Source: Pseudonocardiales bacterium (GTDB lineage Bacteria; Actinomycetota; Actinomycetes; Mycobacteriales; Pseudonocardiaceae). From it: DNA of 41,681 bases. Positions 1-8,480 of this stretch are shown here, piece after piece (position 1 is the stretch's first letter; the number at the start of each line of letters is the position of its first letter). Made by a program: the position numbers and the translations under genes. The stretch lies in NCBI GenBank assembly GCA_003244055.1, contig QHBZ01000105.1:1-41681 (forward strand), in the 5' to 3' direction. The notes beneath the pieces were generated by a model. That model searched no databases. It saw only the letters and a program-made list of their open reading frames with translations, and was not told the DNA's origin.

Positions 1-201
1 GAGGGAAAGTAGGCAAGTGGGTAGTTCCCACCTTGCAATGCCGGATGCGGCGCGGATGTTCCTACCTTTCCGCCATGGCGCGATCTTGCTGGGCGCCGTA
101 AGTCCGTGCGTCAGTGTCGGCTCTGGTGATCCGTGGTTCGAGCCTCGCACCACGCTCCGCATCACGAATCGGCAGTTCAGGGCCGCTTTGTGGCTCTGGT
201 T

Positions 202-277
202 TGGTGCCCCCGGCAGGATTCGAACCTGCGACACACGGTTTAGGAAACCGATGCTCTATCCCCTGAGCTACGAGGGC
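202..277 (-). tRNA. tRNA-Arg (anticodon CCU)
   Basis: Read on the minus strand the gene folds as a cloverleaf: a 7-bp acceptor stem (GCCCTCG with CGGGGGC, one G-U pair), a D arm, an anticodon loop TTCCTAA giving anticodon CCU (codon AGG, arginine), and a T arm with GGTTCGAATCC. The terminal CCA is encoded (TGG at 202-204 on the plus strand), unlike in the tRNA-Ala at 14440. The outer pair of the anticodon stem is a U-U mismatch. It lies directly beside decayed genes, so it may once have served as an integration site, but I saw no duplicated 3' end nearby. Confidence 0.95.
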
Positions 278-706
278 CTACGTTGCACGTTCGCCCTGGA
301 TGCCGGGCGAGTCTTCCTCCGTTGGCTCGGGCTTGCTACCTCGTTCCCGATAGGTTGTGCCGCGCGTCGTGGGCCCACATCGGACTACCGCCCCGACACG
401 TCGCGCCGATTGTACGGCTGGTGGTGGGTCATCCCTTCGGCCGGTGGCGTTCACGGGGGACCCTCGTCGTCTTCAGCATCTCCCGGTTGGCCCATCGTCG
501 CGGCAGACTGTGCGCGGGCTGTTTTGTGCCTGCTCCGGGGCCATCGCTGGCTCGCCGCTACGCCCGTTCCCCCGTTCTGACGGCCGCATGGCGTGGCCGA
601 CGATTGTGCGAGAAACGGCTGGTCACCGGCCTGATGACGGCTTTACAGCACGACAACCCGAGGCTACCGTCAGACAACCGAGACCTTCTCGACTGGGAGG
701 CAAGGG
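278..706. other. Gene-free stretch before the pseudogenes
   Basis: About 430 bases between tRNA-Arg and the first recognisable protein remnant. Open frames exist on both strands, as expected in high-G+C DNA, but none has a plausible start with a ribosome binding site or a recognisable domain. It most likely holds the promoter region upstream of tRNA-Arg and eroded sequence belonging to the remnants at 707-1485. Confidence 0.4.
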
Positions 707-853
707 ATGGCAGCGATCCACCGCGGGCGCCACCTCGCCGAGATCGACGGCGACTTCGTGGTGTTTCTCATCGGGGCCCGGTTCTCGCTGCTGCACCCGC
801 TGCGGGTATTCCGCGACCCTGCCGCCAAGTCCAGTACGGCCCGGCTCCGGTGA
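707..853 (+). pseudogene. N-terminal fragment of a DUF4188-type protein
   Basis: ATG at 707 follows a GGGAGG-like ribosome binding site and opens a 48-codon frame. The first half reads RHLAEIDGDFVVFLIGAR, which resembles the N-terminus of DUF4188 family proteins (typically G-R-Y-T-A-E-I-x-G-x-F-V-V-F-L-I-G-M-R-I). After that the similarity stops and the frame closes at a TGA, whereas family members are much longer. I read it as a truncated gene whose 3' part was replaced by, or fused to, the glycosyltransferase remnant that follows. The family name is from memory of the motif. Confidence 0.5.
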
Positions 854-900
854 GGGCGCGCGACAGTTTGTGACGCGGGCGTTGGCCCCGCTCGCGTAAG

Positions 901-1485
901 GGCGACGAGGTCGTGGTGGCCAGCGGCCCAGAGGTAGCTGACACCGTCACGGCGGCCGGATTGCGCTTCGCTGCTGCGGGCCGCGGGCCAGCCCAGTCGT
1001 TTCCCGCGCTGGCGAAGCGCATTCGGGGTGTCCCGGGCGATGGCTTGCCCGCTGCGCGCATCTTGCCCTACTTCGTCCCTCGACTGTTCGGCGAAATCGC
1101 CGCAACCGACATGATCGACGACGTTCTCGACGCCGCACGGGCGCTGGACGTGCACCTTGTCGTGCACGACCCGGCGGCCTTCGCGGGATAGCTAGCGGCG
1201 GTGGTCGATCACGGCGGCTCCGGCACTGTGCTCGGTGCACTGGCCCACGGCCTACCCCAAGTCGTGCTGCCACAAAGCGCCGACAACTTCATCAACGCGG
1301 AGATGATCGAACAGTCCGGCCTCGGCCAACGGCTGCTCCCCGACGAAGTCACGCCCGATGCGATCGCGCGCGCAGTCGCCGACGTACTGGCCGACCCCGC
1401 GCCCGCGCGCCGTGCAGCGGCGCAGATCGCCACGATGCCCGCACCCGGTGAAGTCGCCCAGATGTTCCACGAGCGTCACAGCTGA
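901..1485 (+). pseudogene. Family 1 glycosyltransferase remnant (macrolide/UDP-glycosyltransferase type)
   Basis: Two pieces lie in the same frame, separated by an in-frame TAG at 1189-1191. The first begins GDEVVVASGPEVADTVTAAG, the N-terminal Rossmann region of GT1 enzymes. The second reads VDHGGSGTVLGALAHGLPQV and then PQSADNFINAEMI, the C-terminal nucleotide-sugar binding motif, followed by the usual terminal helices. In an intact GT1 roughly 150-200 residues separate these motifs; here they almost abut, so an internal deletion occurred as well as the nonsense mutation. The start is also lost: the frame upstream of 901 is interrupted. Intact relatives glycosylate macrolides or other natural products; this copy cannot work. 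Confidence 0.75.
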
Positions 1486-1598
1486 CCCATGCACCAGCTA
1501 CCCGCCTGACCACCTCGGCCGGGATCGGCGTGATCCGCACCGCGTCGATGTTCGTCGCAGCGCGACAAGTCACGCCGGGCGCGGTTAGCGTCGTCATT

Positions 1599-2390
1599 AT
1601 GCCCAGTCACCGCACCTGGCGTCAGATGCGGGCCGCTGGCCTGGTCCTCGACGCGTTGGTGGTGGCTGCGGCGCTGGCGTTCGGGCTGCTCTGGGCGGTC
1701 ACCCCGTCGGTGGGCGACCTGCAGCGCCGGGTAGCGGACCGGTTGGCCGCTCATGGGAGTGCCGACCTCGGCGAGCTACCAGTGCCTGACCGGATCGGCC
1801 AGGCCGTGGTGGCTACCGAGGACAGCCGGTTCTTCAGCGACCACGGGGTGGACCCTCGGGGTGTCGTTCGGGGTGTGCTCGGCGGGCTCGAGGGGAATGA
1901 GGACGGCGGGGCGACGTTGGACCAGCAGCTCGCCAAGCTGCTCTACACCCCGGAACGCGCCGACGTCGGCGCCAAGATCGAGCAGGTCATCCTGGGTGTG
2001 AAGATCGACTACAGGTACGCCAAGCGGCGGATCCTGCGGGCCTACCTCGGCACCGTCTACTTCGGCCAGGGCTACTACGGCGTCGCGGCCGCCGCCCGCG
2101 GGTACTTCGATCTCGCGCCGGGCGACCTGTCCTGGGCGCAGGCGAGCCTGCTGGCCGGGGTGGTGCAGGCCCCGACGGCCTACGATCCGCTGACTCACCT
2201 CGACCTTGCCAAACAGCGCCAGCGTGACGTCCTCGACCGGCTCGTTGCCACCGGAGTGCTCAGCGGCGCACAGGCCGACGTCACGTTCGCGGCCCCGCTG
2301 CACCTCCGGGTACCGCTGCGTGATGATCCGAGCACGGACCGTGGTGCCCCAAACACCACTGGCCGACACATACCCGCCGCTGGGCGCTGA
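1599..2390 (+). CDS. Monofunctional GT51 peptidoglycan transglycosylase
   Basis: A 263-residue membrane protein predicted to polymerise lipid II into glycan strands outside the cytoplasmic membrane. One transmembrane helix at about residues 10-35 is followed by a GT51 domain with motif 1 (ATEDSRFFSDHGVD, containing the catalytic Glu), motif 2 (GATLDQQLAKLL) and motif 3 (KIDYRYAKRRILRAYLGTVYFG region). Motif 3 is unusual: the LExxYSK...ILExYLN form has Asp and Arg where Glu is normal, so activity needs care. There is no transpeptidase domain. ATG 1599 is preferred over an in-frame GTG at 1530 because it places the membrane helix at the N-terminus. The next gene also encodes a wall enzyme, suggesting a shared role in wall remodelling. 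Confidence 0.8.
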   Translation: MPSHRTWRQMRAAGLVLDALVVAAALAFGLLWAVTPSVGDLQRRVADRLAAHGSADLGELPVPDRIGQAVVATEDSRFFSDHGVDPRGVVRGVLGGLEGNEDGGATLDQQLAKLLYTPERADVGAKIEQVILGVKIDYRYAKRRILRAYLGTVYFGQGYYGVAAAARGYFDLAPGDLSWAQASLLAGVVQAPTAYDPLTHLDLAKQRQRDVLDRLVATGVLSGAQADVTFAAPLHLRVPLRDDPSTDRGAPNTTGRHIPAAGR

Positions 2391-2501
2391 TCACTGAAAT
2401 TTATGCATCCCTCGGGCCTGACCCGTGAGGTGATACGCGGCGAAAGTGACCCCGAGCGAACCGGCTTCTCTCTGGACGAGGCCGGGAACGGTAGGCCCTT
2501 G

Positions 2502-3704
2502 ATGTCCGGCAAGCATCGTCGCTTCATCCCGCACCGCCGACGCCGCGCTGTCACCGTCACCGGCGCAACGCTGGCCGCCGGCGGGATCCTCGCTGGTACC
2601 GCATCCGCCGCCACGACCGTCAACTGGGACGCGGTTGCGGCGTGTGAGTCCGGCGGGAACTGGGCCACGAACACCGGAAACGGCTTCTACGGCGGCCTGC
2701 AGTACACGCTGAGCACCTGGCACGCCAACGGTGGTGTAGGTAACCCAGCCAGTGCCACCCGGGAGCAGCAGATCTCCGTGGCGCAGCACGTTCTGGCGAC
2801 CCAAGGCATCGGCGCGTGGCCGGTCTGCGGACGCCACGCCAGCGATAGTTCCCCTACCGCCCCCGCGAAACACGCTGCCCCCGCAGAACCGAAGCACGCT
2901 GCACCCGCAACGCCGCCAGCGACCCCCGCGGCCCCGCCCGCCTTGCCAGCCCAAACCGGGCCCACCACCGACTACGTAGTGGCCACCGGCGACACCTTGG
3001 CGCAGATCGCTACGGCGCAGGCCGTACCAGGTGGGTGGCAGCAGATCTACGACGCGAACCGAGACACGATCACCGACCCGGATGTCATCGTCGTGGGCCA
3101 GCACCTCAAGGTCCCCGATCGTGCGGCGTCAGTGGCGCCTGTGGCCACCCCACCGACTCTCGCCTCTGTTGTGAAGCTCGCCGACGCGGCCGTTCGGGAT
3201 ATCAACCCATCGACGGCACCCGCCGCGACACCGCCGGCTGCCGAGGCACCAGCCCAGGCACCCGCTGCTGCCCAAGCACCCGCTGCTGCCCAAGCACCCG
3301 CCCAGGCACCCGCTGCGACCAAGGCGCCCGCAGGGGCGCCCGCAGCGTTCGCCATGAAGTTGGCGTCCCGCGTGGTCACTGCAGCACTGGCTCAGCGGGG
3401 CACGCCCTACGTGTATGGCGGTGCTGCACCAGGTGGATTTGACTGCAGCGGACTGGTGCAGTGGATCTACAAGCAGGTCGGTATCACCCTGCCGCGCACC
3501 GCCGCGGCCCAGTCCACCGCCGGCCACCCGATCAGCCTGAGCCAGCTGCAACCGGGCGATCTACTCTTCTTCTACAAGCCAGTGGATCATGTCGTTATTT
3601 ACGTCGGAGACGGCAAGATCGCCGAAGCTTCCCAACCTGGCCAACCGGTCCATGTCCGGCCGATGTACACCAACGGCTTCGTCGGGGCACGCCGGATCGT
3701 CTGA
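2502..3704 (+). CDS. Secreted Rpf-LysM-NlpC/P60 fusion, wall hydrolase
   Basis: A 400-residue exported protein. Arg-rich N-region and signal peptide end near residue 36 (TASA-A). Residues about 38-112 form a resuscitation-promoting-factor domain with catalytic Glu49 ([10 protein letters not shown]), a lysozyme-like muramidase fold. A Pro/Ala linker leads to a LysM module (about 156-205) that binds peptidoglycan, then a low-complexity Ala/Pro/Gln repeat (about 237-280), and a C-terminal NlpC/P60 endopeptidase (about 285-400) with Cys315 in GGFDCSGLV and His363 in DHVVIYVG. Glycan-strand and peptide-stem cleavage are thus on one chain, whereas mycobacteria use separate RpfB and RipA that bind each other. 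ATG 2502 is chosen because it gives an intact signal peptide; an earlier in-frame start at 2403 would bury it. Confidence 0.9.
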   Translation: MSGKHRRFIPHRRRRAVTVTGATLAAGGILAGTASAATTVNWDAVAACESGGNWATNTGNGFYGGLQYTLSTWHANGGVGNPASATREQQISVAQHVLATQGIGAWPVCGRHASDSSPTAPAKHAAPAEPKHAAPATPPATPAAPPALPAQTGPTTDYVVATGDTLAQIATAQAVPGGWQQIYDANRDTITDPDVIVVGQHLKVPDRAASVAPVATPPTLASVVKLADAAVRDINPSTAPAATPPAAEAPAQAPAAAQAPAAAQAPAQAPAATKAPAGAPAAFAMKLASRVVTAALAQRGTPYVYGGAAPGGFDCSGLVQWIYKQVGITLPRTAAAQSTAGHPISLSQLQPGDLLFFYKPVDHVVIYVGDGKIAEASQPGQPVHVRPMYTNGFVGARRIV

Positions 3705-3742
3705 CCGCACCCGGACGTCGCGCCCATGACCGCAGGTCCCGC

Positions 3743-3799
3743 ATTCAGCGGGCTCAACGTGGTTATCGAAGCGGATTTACACCGCTGAGCCCGCTGAAT
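3743..3799 (+). terminator. 14-bp inverted repeat after the wall-hydrolase gene
   Basis: ATTCAGCGGGCTCA at 3743-3756 is matched exactly by its reverse complement at 3786-3799, with a 29-base loop. It starts about 38 bases after the stop codon of the Rpf-LysM-NlpC gene and ends before the mprA regulatory repeats. No T run follows, which is common for actinobacterial terminators. It probably ends the upstream transcript, though a protein-binding role is possible. Confidence 0.55.
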
Positions 3800-3827
3800 T
3801 CGAGCGCGCCGGGCGCCGGTCCGGCTG

Positions 3828-3846
3828 TCTAAGGTCGCTCTCAGGC
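3828..3846 (+). promoter_or_regulatory. Candidate MprA box: direct repeats TCTAAGGT / TCTCAGGC
   Basis: Two octamers of the form TCT(A/C)AGG(T/C) start at 3828 and 3839, exactly 11 bp apart, 20 bp before the mprA start codon. OmpR-family regulators bind direct repeats spaced about one helical turn, and MprA is known to autoregulate. A very similar TCTCAGGA plus CTTAAGGT pair lies before pepD (5940-5969). The assignment to MprA is inference. Confidence 0.5.
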
Positions 3847-3866
3847 GGGGGGTACACACTAGGCGC

Positions 3867-4562
3867 ATGCGCATCCTCGTAGTCGATGACGACCGGGCGG
3901 TCCGGGAGTCGCTGCGCCGGTCGTTGCAGTTCAACGGCTACACCGTGCAGCTAGCCGGGGACGGTCTGCAGGCCATGGAAGTGCTGGCGACGCAGCGACC
4001 GGACGCGATGGTGCTCGACGTCATGATGCCCAGGGTGGACGGGCTGGAAGTCTGCCGGCGGCTTCGCGGCACCGGCGATGACCTCCCGATACTGGTACTC
4101 ACCGCCCGAGATGCGGTTTCCGACCGGGTCGCCGGGCTGGACGCCGGCGCGGACGACTACCTGCCCAAGCCCTTCGCCCTGGAGGAGCTGCTCGCTCGGT
4201 TGCGCGCCCTGCTTCGGCGCACCCCGGACAGCGTCGGGGCGGCCGGCAACACCGGGACCACGCTGGCGTTCGCCGACCTCGTTCTGGACCAGGGCACCCG
4301 TGAGGTCGCCCGGGGCACCCGCCGGATCAGCCTGACCCGCACCGAGTTCAGCTTGCTCGAGTTGTTCATGCGACACCCCAGGCAGGTGCTCACCCGCGGC
4401 CGGATCCTGGAAGACGTCTGGGGCTATGACTTCCCCACCTCCGGCAACGCACTGGAGGTCTACGTTGGCTACCTGCGGCGCAAGACCGAGGCGGACGGTG
4501 AGCCCAGACTGATCCACACCATGCGGGGCGTGGGCTACGCATTGCGGGTGACGCCTCCGTGA
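3867..4562 (+). CDS. mprA: Response regulator MprA (OmpR family)
   Basis: A 231-residue cytoplasmic transcription factor. The receiver domain (about 1-115) has the acidic pocket Asp8/Asp9, phospho-acceptor Asp51 ([11 protein letters not shown]), Thr79 and Lys101 (LPKPF). A winged-helix DNA-binding domain fills about 135-230 ([24 protein letters not shown]). It is followed without a gap by the sensor kinase mprB, overlapping by 4 bases, and then pepD. In M. tuberculosis MprAB responds to envelope stress and controls pepD and sigma-factor genes; the same order here supports the name. TACACACT shortly before ATG 3867 may be part of a leaderless promoter. Paired repeats upstream suggest autoregulation. 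Confidence 0.93.
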   Translation: MRILVVDDDRAVRESLRRSLQFNGYTVQLAGDGLQAMEVLATQRPDAMVLDVMMPRVDGLEVCRRLRGTGDDLPILVLTARDAVSDRVAGLDAGADDYLPKPFALEELLARLRALLRRTPDSVGAAGNTGTTLAFADLVLDQGTREVARGTRRISLTRTEFSLLELFMRHPRQVLTRGRILEDVWGYDFPTSGNALEVYVGYLRRKTEADGEPRLIHTMRGVGYALRVTPP

Positions 4563-5944
4563 CACAGGCGGCCGACCCGAACTTCGGGCGGATGTCGCTG
4601 CGCACCCGGGTCACCGGCCTGGCTGCGGTGTGCGTCGGAACTGCCGTCGCGCTGGTGTCGCTCGCGGGCTACTTCACGGTGCGTACCAGCCTCTACGATC
4701 AGCTCGATACCACGCTGCTGCAGCGCGCCGATTCGCTGCGCAGCACGCTGGCCAATGCCGAGCAACTCGGTGGCATACCTGCCAGTTTCTTCAGTGCTGC
4801 CGACATCCGGGTCGGCCTGCTCGATGGCCGTACCGGTCAAAGCGTGGTCGGCGGCGACCTGGAGCTGGGCCCGCAGGAGCTCGCCGTGGCGCGGGGCGAG
4901 CAGTCCCAGTCGTTGCGCACCGACAGAGCGCGTGACTTGCGGGTCGCCGCCGTGTCCGCGGGGCCGGATGCGGCGCTGGTGGTGGCCAGTGGATTGGATA
5001 CCACGCGGATCACTCTGTCGCGGCTCGGTCTGGTCTTCATCCTGGTGGGAGGAGCGGGCGTGCTGCTGGCCGCGGCCGCGGGCACCGCCGTCGCCCAGGC
5101 CGGCTTGCGCCCGGTGCAGCGACTCACCGAAGCGACCGAGCGGGTCGCTCGCACCGGCGATCTGCAACCGATCGCCATCTCCGGCGATGATGAGCTCGCG
5201 CGGCTCACCGGGAGCTTCAACAGCATGCTCGCCGCGCTGGCGGAGTCGCAGGAACGCCAACGCCGGCTGGTAGCCGATGCCGGCCACGAGTTGCGCACCC
5301 CGCTGACCTCGTTGCGGACCAACCTGGAGCTGCTGGCTGCCTCCGACCGCCCGGACGCTCCATCGCTGTCCGACCAGGACCGCAGGGAGATCTCCGGCGA
5401 CGTGCGGGCCCAGGTGGAGGAGCTGTCCACGCTGGTCGGAGACATCGTCGAGCTGGCCCGCGAGGACGCCCCGCAGGTGGTGCACGAACCGGTGGAGCTG
5501 GCCGACGTGGTCGAGCGGGCGTTGGCCCGGGCGGCCCGCCGAGCGCCGGGCGTTCACTTCGAGGTCGACCTCGTGCCGTGGAGCCTGCTCGGTGACGCCA
5601 ACGCCCTGGAACGTGCCGTGCTCAACCTGCTTGACAATGCCGTGAAGTGGAGCCCCACCGGCGCGATCGTCACCGTCCGGTTGGCGCCGACCGGACGGGG
5701 CACTGGCGCGGTGGACGTTGCCGACGCCGGACCGGGGGTCGCCGACGCCGACCTGCCCTACATCTTCGAGCGGTTCTATCGTTCGTCGGATGCGCGTACC
5801 CTGCCCGGGTCGGGGCTCGGACTGGCCATCGTGGCGCAGGTCGCCGCCCGTCATGAAGGTACGGTGCAGGCCAGGAAAAGCCTGGCGGGCGGGATGCTGA
5901 TGACCCTCGAGCTGCCCGGCCGACCATCCACCCAACATCCTTAA
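4559..5944 (+). CDS. mprB: Sensor histidine kinase MprB
   Basis: A 461-residue inner-membrane kinase, partner of MprA. GTG 4559 overlaps the mprA stop (GTGA), so the two are translationally coupled. Transmembrane helices at about 18-40 and 157-180 flank an extracytoplasmic sensor region of about 115 residues. HAMP linker (about 180-232), dimerisation/phosphoacceptor domain with His243 ([10 protein letters not shown]), and an ATPase domain with N box (NLLDNAVKW), G1 (DAGPGVAD), F box (ERFYRS) and G2 (GSGLGLAI). All catalytic boxes are intact. The 3' end including the TAA overlaps the candidate regulatory repeats in front of pepD. Confidence 0.93.
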   Translation: MTQAADPNFGRMSLRTRVTGLAAVCVGTAVALVSLAGYFTVRTSLYDQLDTTLLQRADSLRSTLANAEQLGGIPASFFSAADIRVGLLDGRTGQSVVGGDLELGPQELAVARGEQSQSLRTDRARDLRVAAVSAGPDAALVVASGLDTTRITLSRLGLVFILVGGAGVLLAAAAGTAVAQAGLRPVQRLTEATERVARTGDLQPIAISGDDELARLTGSFNSMLAALAESQERQRRLVADAGHELRTPLTSLRTNLELLAASDRPDAPSLSDQDRREISGDVRAQVEELSTLVGDIVELAREDAPQVVHEPVELADVVERALARAARRAPGVHFEVDLVPWSLLGDANALERAVLNLLDNAVKWSPTGAIVTVRLAPTGRGTGAVDVADAGPGVADADLPYIFERFYRSSDARTLPGSGLGLAIVAQVAARHEGTVQARKSLAGGMLMTLELPGRPSTQHP

Positions 5945-5969
5945 GGTGCCTCATATGCCACTCTCAGGA
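5940..5969 (+). promoter_or_regulatory. Candidate MprA sites before pepD
   Basis: CTTAAGGT starts at 5940 and TCTCAGGA at 5962, 22 bp apart (two helical turns), with a weaker TCATATGC at 5951 midway. The same octamer family occurs before mprA. The sites overlap the mprB stop codon and end about 20 bp before the pepD start, suiting separate MprA control of pepD within the operon. Inference from pattern only. Confidence 0.45.
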
Positions 5970-5989
5970 ATCCAGGACACCCTAGAGAC

Positions 5990-7246
5990 ATGACCGACGA
6001 GACGCCGCGCCCACCACAACCCGGCGATCCCGGCGGATACCCCTCGCCATGGGCGCCCACCGGCCGGCCGGGGTCGTCGTGGCAGCCGGGGCCGCCGTTG
6101 TCACCGCCCACCACGCCGATCGCAGTACCGCCCTCAGACGTTCCCAGACCGCGCCACGGGGGACCCGTCGTCGGAGCCGTTGTGCTGTCGCTGATCGTGG
6201 GCCTGGTCGCCGGAGGTGTCGGCGGTGCCGTCGGCTATCAGCTGGCCAGCGGCGGGTCGCAGTCGACCAGCGCGCTGGACGTGCCAGCGCCTGGTGCGGT
6301 GCCGATCGCGAACCTACCGGCTGGGTCAGTCGAGCAGGTGGCGCAGAAAGTGACGCCCAGCGTGGTCCAGCTCCGGGTGCACGGGCCCCAGGTGGCGGCC
6401 GAGGGTAGTGGGATCGTGCTGAGCGCCGACGGACTGATCCTCACCAACGACCATGTGGTGCAACCGGCCGCGACCGGTGGCCAGGTTGCTGCCGTGTTGC
6501 AGGACGGCCGCTCGGTGCCGGTCCAGATCGTCGGTAGGGCGCCGACCTTCGACCTTGCGGTGGTGCGGGCCCAGGGCGTCAACGGTCTGACCCCGGCTCA
6601 GCTGGGGACCTCCAGCACTGTCCGGGTCGGTCAGGAAGTGGTGGCGGTCGGCTCCCCCCTGGGTCTATCCGGCACCGTGACCAGCGGCATCATCAGCGCG
6701 CTGGACCGTCCCGTGCGGGCGGGTGGTGAGGGCAGTAGTCAGGACACCGTGCTGGACGCGATCCAGACCGACGCCGCGATCAACCCGGGTAACTCCGGTG
6801 GCCCGCTGACCGACATGCAGGGCCGGGTGATCGCCATCAACTCGGCCATCGCCGCGCTCGGCTCCGGTAGCGGGCAGGTGGGCTCGATCGGGTTGGGCTT
6901 CGCGATCCCCATCGACCAGGCCAGGCGGATCGCCAACGAGCTCGTGCACACCGGTCAGGCCACGTCGGCGATCCTGGGGGTGACCGTTCCGGCTGGGCGG
7001 CCGGAGGACGGCGCAGCCGTGGTCCAGCAGGTCACGCCCGGTGGCGCCGCCGCCGCTGCCGGCATTCAGTCCGGCGACAAGATCACCAAGGTAGGGGATC
7101 GGGTGATCGACAGTGGCGACGCACTCGTTGCGGCCATCCGCTCACACTCGCCGGGTTCCCAGGTCACCATCACGATCAAGGGAGCGGGCGGCGCCACCAG
7201 GCAGGCCCAGGCCACCCTGGGCAGCCAGCAGGTCGGCACCCGCTGA
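5990..7246 (+). CDS. pepD: HtrA-like serine protease PepD
   Basis: A 418-residue membrane-anchored protease for quality control of exported proteins. A Pro-rich cytoplasmic tail (about 1-57) precedes a single Gly/Ala/Val-rich transmembrane helix (about 58-84). The trypsin-like domain carries the complete triad His155 (LTNDHVV), Asp188 (FDLAV) and Ser269 (INPGNSGGPL). One PDZ domain covers about 325-410. It sits directly after mprB with its own candidate regulatory repeats, matching M. tuberculosis, where MprAB regulates pepD and PepD feeds back on the envelope stress response. Nothing is missing or truncated. Confidence 0.93.
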   Translation: MTDETPRPPQPGDPGGYPSPWAPTGRPGSSWQPGPPLSPPTTPIAVPPSDVPRPRHGGPVVGAVVLSLIVGLVAGGVGGAVGYQLASGGSQSTSALDVPAPGAVPIANLPAGSVEQVAQKVTPSVVQLRVHGPQVAAEGSGIVLSADGLILTNDHVVQPAATGGQVAAVLQDGRSVPVQIVGRAPTFDLAVVRAQGVNGLTPAQLGTSSTVRVGQEVVAVGSPLGLSGTVTSGIISALDRPVRAGGEGSSQDTVLDAIQTDAAINPGNSGGPLTDMQGRVIAINSAIAALGSGSGQVGSIGLGFAIPIDQARRIANELVHTGQATSAILGVTVPAGRPEDGAAVVQQVTPGGAAAAAGIQSGDKITKVGDRVIDSGDALVAAIRSHSPGSQVTITIKGAGGATRQAQATLGSQQVGTR

Positions 7247-7324
7247 GATCCTGGAATGGCTGCCCGGATCCGGAGATCGAGACCTGATTCTCGGCTCGGA
7301 CAGCGTCCGGCTACGGTGCTCGGC

Positions 7325-7825
7325 ATGGAACACAGCGTGCGCAGCCTGGGGCGGGCTCTCGTCGTGGTCGTGGACGACCGAGTTGTGCACGGTGAGCGTG
7401 GGGACGCAACTGGTCCGCTGGTCACCGAGCTGCTCGAGGAGGCCGGCTTCGTCGTCGACGGCTCCGTGGTGGTGGCGGGCGAGTCGGTGGACATCCGAAA
7501 CGCGCTGAATACAGCGGTCATCGGTGGTGTGGACCTGGTGGTCACCGTCGGTGGTACCGGGGTGTCACCGAGGGACGTCACCCCGGACGCGACGGCTGGC
7601 GTGCTGGACCGCCCGATACCGGGTATCGCTGAAGCCATCCGCGCCTCCGGGCTCGCGGCCGGCGCCGTGGACGCGGGTCTGTCCCGCGGGCTGGCCGGGG
7701 TCTCGGGCAGCACCCTGGTCGTGAATCTGGCGCCGTCGCGGGCAGCGATCCGCGACGGAATGGCGACGCTCACCCCGCTGGTCGGACGGGTGATCGAAGA
7801 GCTGTCCTGGCCAGACCAGGACTGA
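7325..7825 (+). CDS. MoaB/Mog family molybdopterin protein
   Basis: A 166-residue MoCF-domain protein (MoaB2-type), predicted to adenylate molybdopterin before molybdenum insertion by a MoeA partner. The signature TVGGTGVSPRDVTPDAT and the GSTLVVNL motif mark the MPT-binding fold. An earlier in-frame start at 7256 exists, but ATG 7325 begins the conserved sequence and has TACGGT (7312-7317) ending 7 nt upstream, suggesting a leaderless transcript. It follows pepD, as moaB2 does in mycobacteria. With moeA (11713) and mobA (19168), the window holds several molybdenum-cofactor genes. Confidence 0.88.
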   Translation: MEHSVRSLGRALVVVVDDRVVHGERGDATGPLVTELLEEAGFVVDGSVVVAGESVDIRNALNTAVIGGVDLVVTVGGTGVSPRDVTPDATAGVLDRPIPGIAEAIRASGLAAGAVDAGLSRGLAGVSGSTLVVNLAPSRAAIRDGMATLTPLVGRVIEELSWPDQD

Positions 7826-7897
7826 GTGCCCCGAGGATCTCCGCCACCACCACGACGGGCCCGAACGATGCCGTGCGGGCCCGCGGGGCGGGGCGGT

Positions 7898-8347
7898 TCA
7901 GTGCCCGCCTGCCTTGCCGTTTCGGCTCAGCGCATTTCCAATCAGCTGGCCCACGCTTTCGCACTGGTCGTGGTAGCGGCCGCCGGTGGCCTTGTCGACC
8001 GTGAGGACCGCAGCCTCGACGCAATCCGCGGCGATGCCGGTGGCCTTCACGACGAGCGGGCCGGCCTTCTCCTTGGCCTGATCGAGGATCGGGCCGTAGG
8101 TCACCGCTACCTTCTCGGCGTACGGGCCGGCCTTGTTGATCGCCTGCTCGACCAGCGGGGCGGTCAGCTCCCTGGCCACGTGGACGAATGGGTCGGCCTT
8201 CTCCTTGGCCTGCTCGACATAGGGGCTGGCCTTTTCCATAGCCATCTCGACGAGCGGGGTGGCCTTGTCGATGGCCTGCGCCACGACCGGGGTGGCCAAG
8301 GTGATGACGGGACCAGCAGCGTCCTTGATTTTGTCCACTAGACTCAT
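7898..8347 (-). CDS. Amphipathic 11-residue-repeat helical protein with an antitoxin-like tail
   Basis: A 149-residue protein without signal peptide or Cys pairs. After MSLVDKIKDA it consists of about eight consecutive 11-residue units of the form xPxVxxAxxKA, for example TPLVEMAMEKA, SPYVEQAKEKA, APLVEQAINKA and GPILDQAKEKA. Pro at position 2 of every unit, hydrophobic residues on one face and Lys/Glu on the other recall the 11-mer amphipathic repeats of apolipoprotein- and perilipin-like lipid-binding proteins. The tail VDKATGGRYHDQ resembles the MT0933-type antitoxin family (VDEKTGGKY). A GGAAGG ribosome site precedes ATG 8347. It sits where mscL is found in relatives. Function unknown; surface binding to membrane or storage lipid is inference. 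No toxin gene is adjacent. Confidence 0.7.
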   Translation of the reverse strand: MSLVDKIKDAAGPVITLATPVVAQAIDKATPLVEMAMEKASPYVEQAKEKADPFVHVARELTAPLVEQAINKAGPYAEKVAVTYGPILDQAKEKAGPLVVKATGIAADCVEAAVLTVDKATGGRYHDQCESVGQLIGNALSRNGKAGGH

Positions 8348-8480
8348 GGTGGGAGACCTTCCGTTTGCGAGATGGAGACTGTGTCACGCAGTCATGAGCT
8401 ACATCCTGGCACTGGGACCCGATAGCGGGAAGTGATCGCACTGGCTGGACCGCGCGGTCACGCGGTAGGGGAGGGTCATC

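Noticed and set aside
2391-2501. c-di-AMP (ydaO) riboswitch before the Rpf fusion gene
   Set aside because: Such riboswitches often precede Rpf and NlpC genes, but the region is short and I could not find the conserved core.
3240-3340. CRISPR-like or satellite repeat
   Set aside because: The repetition is a coding Ala/Pro/Gln linker between LysM and NlpC domains, with no spacers.
4535-5938. 467-codon open frame opposite mprB
   Set aside because: mprB shows every histidine kinase motif; the reverse frame has no motif and mirrors its codon structure.
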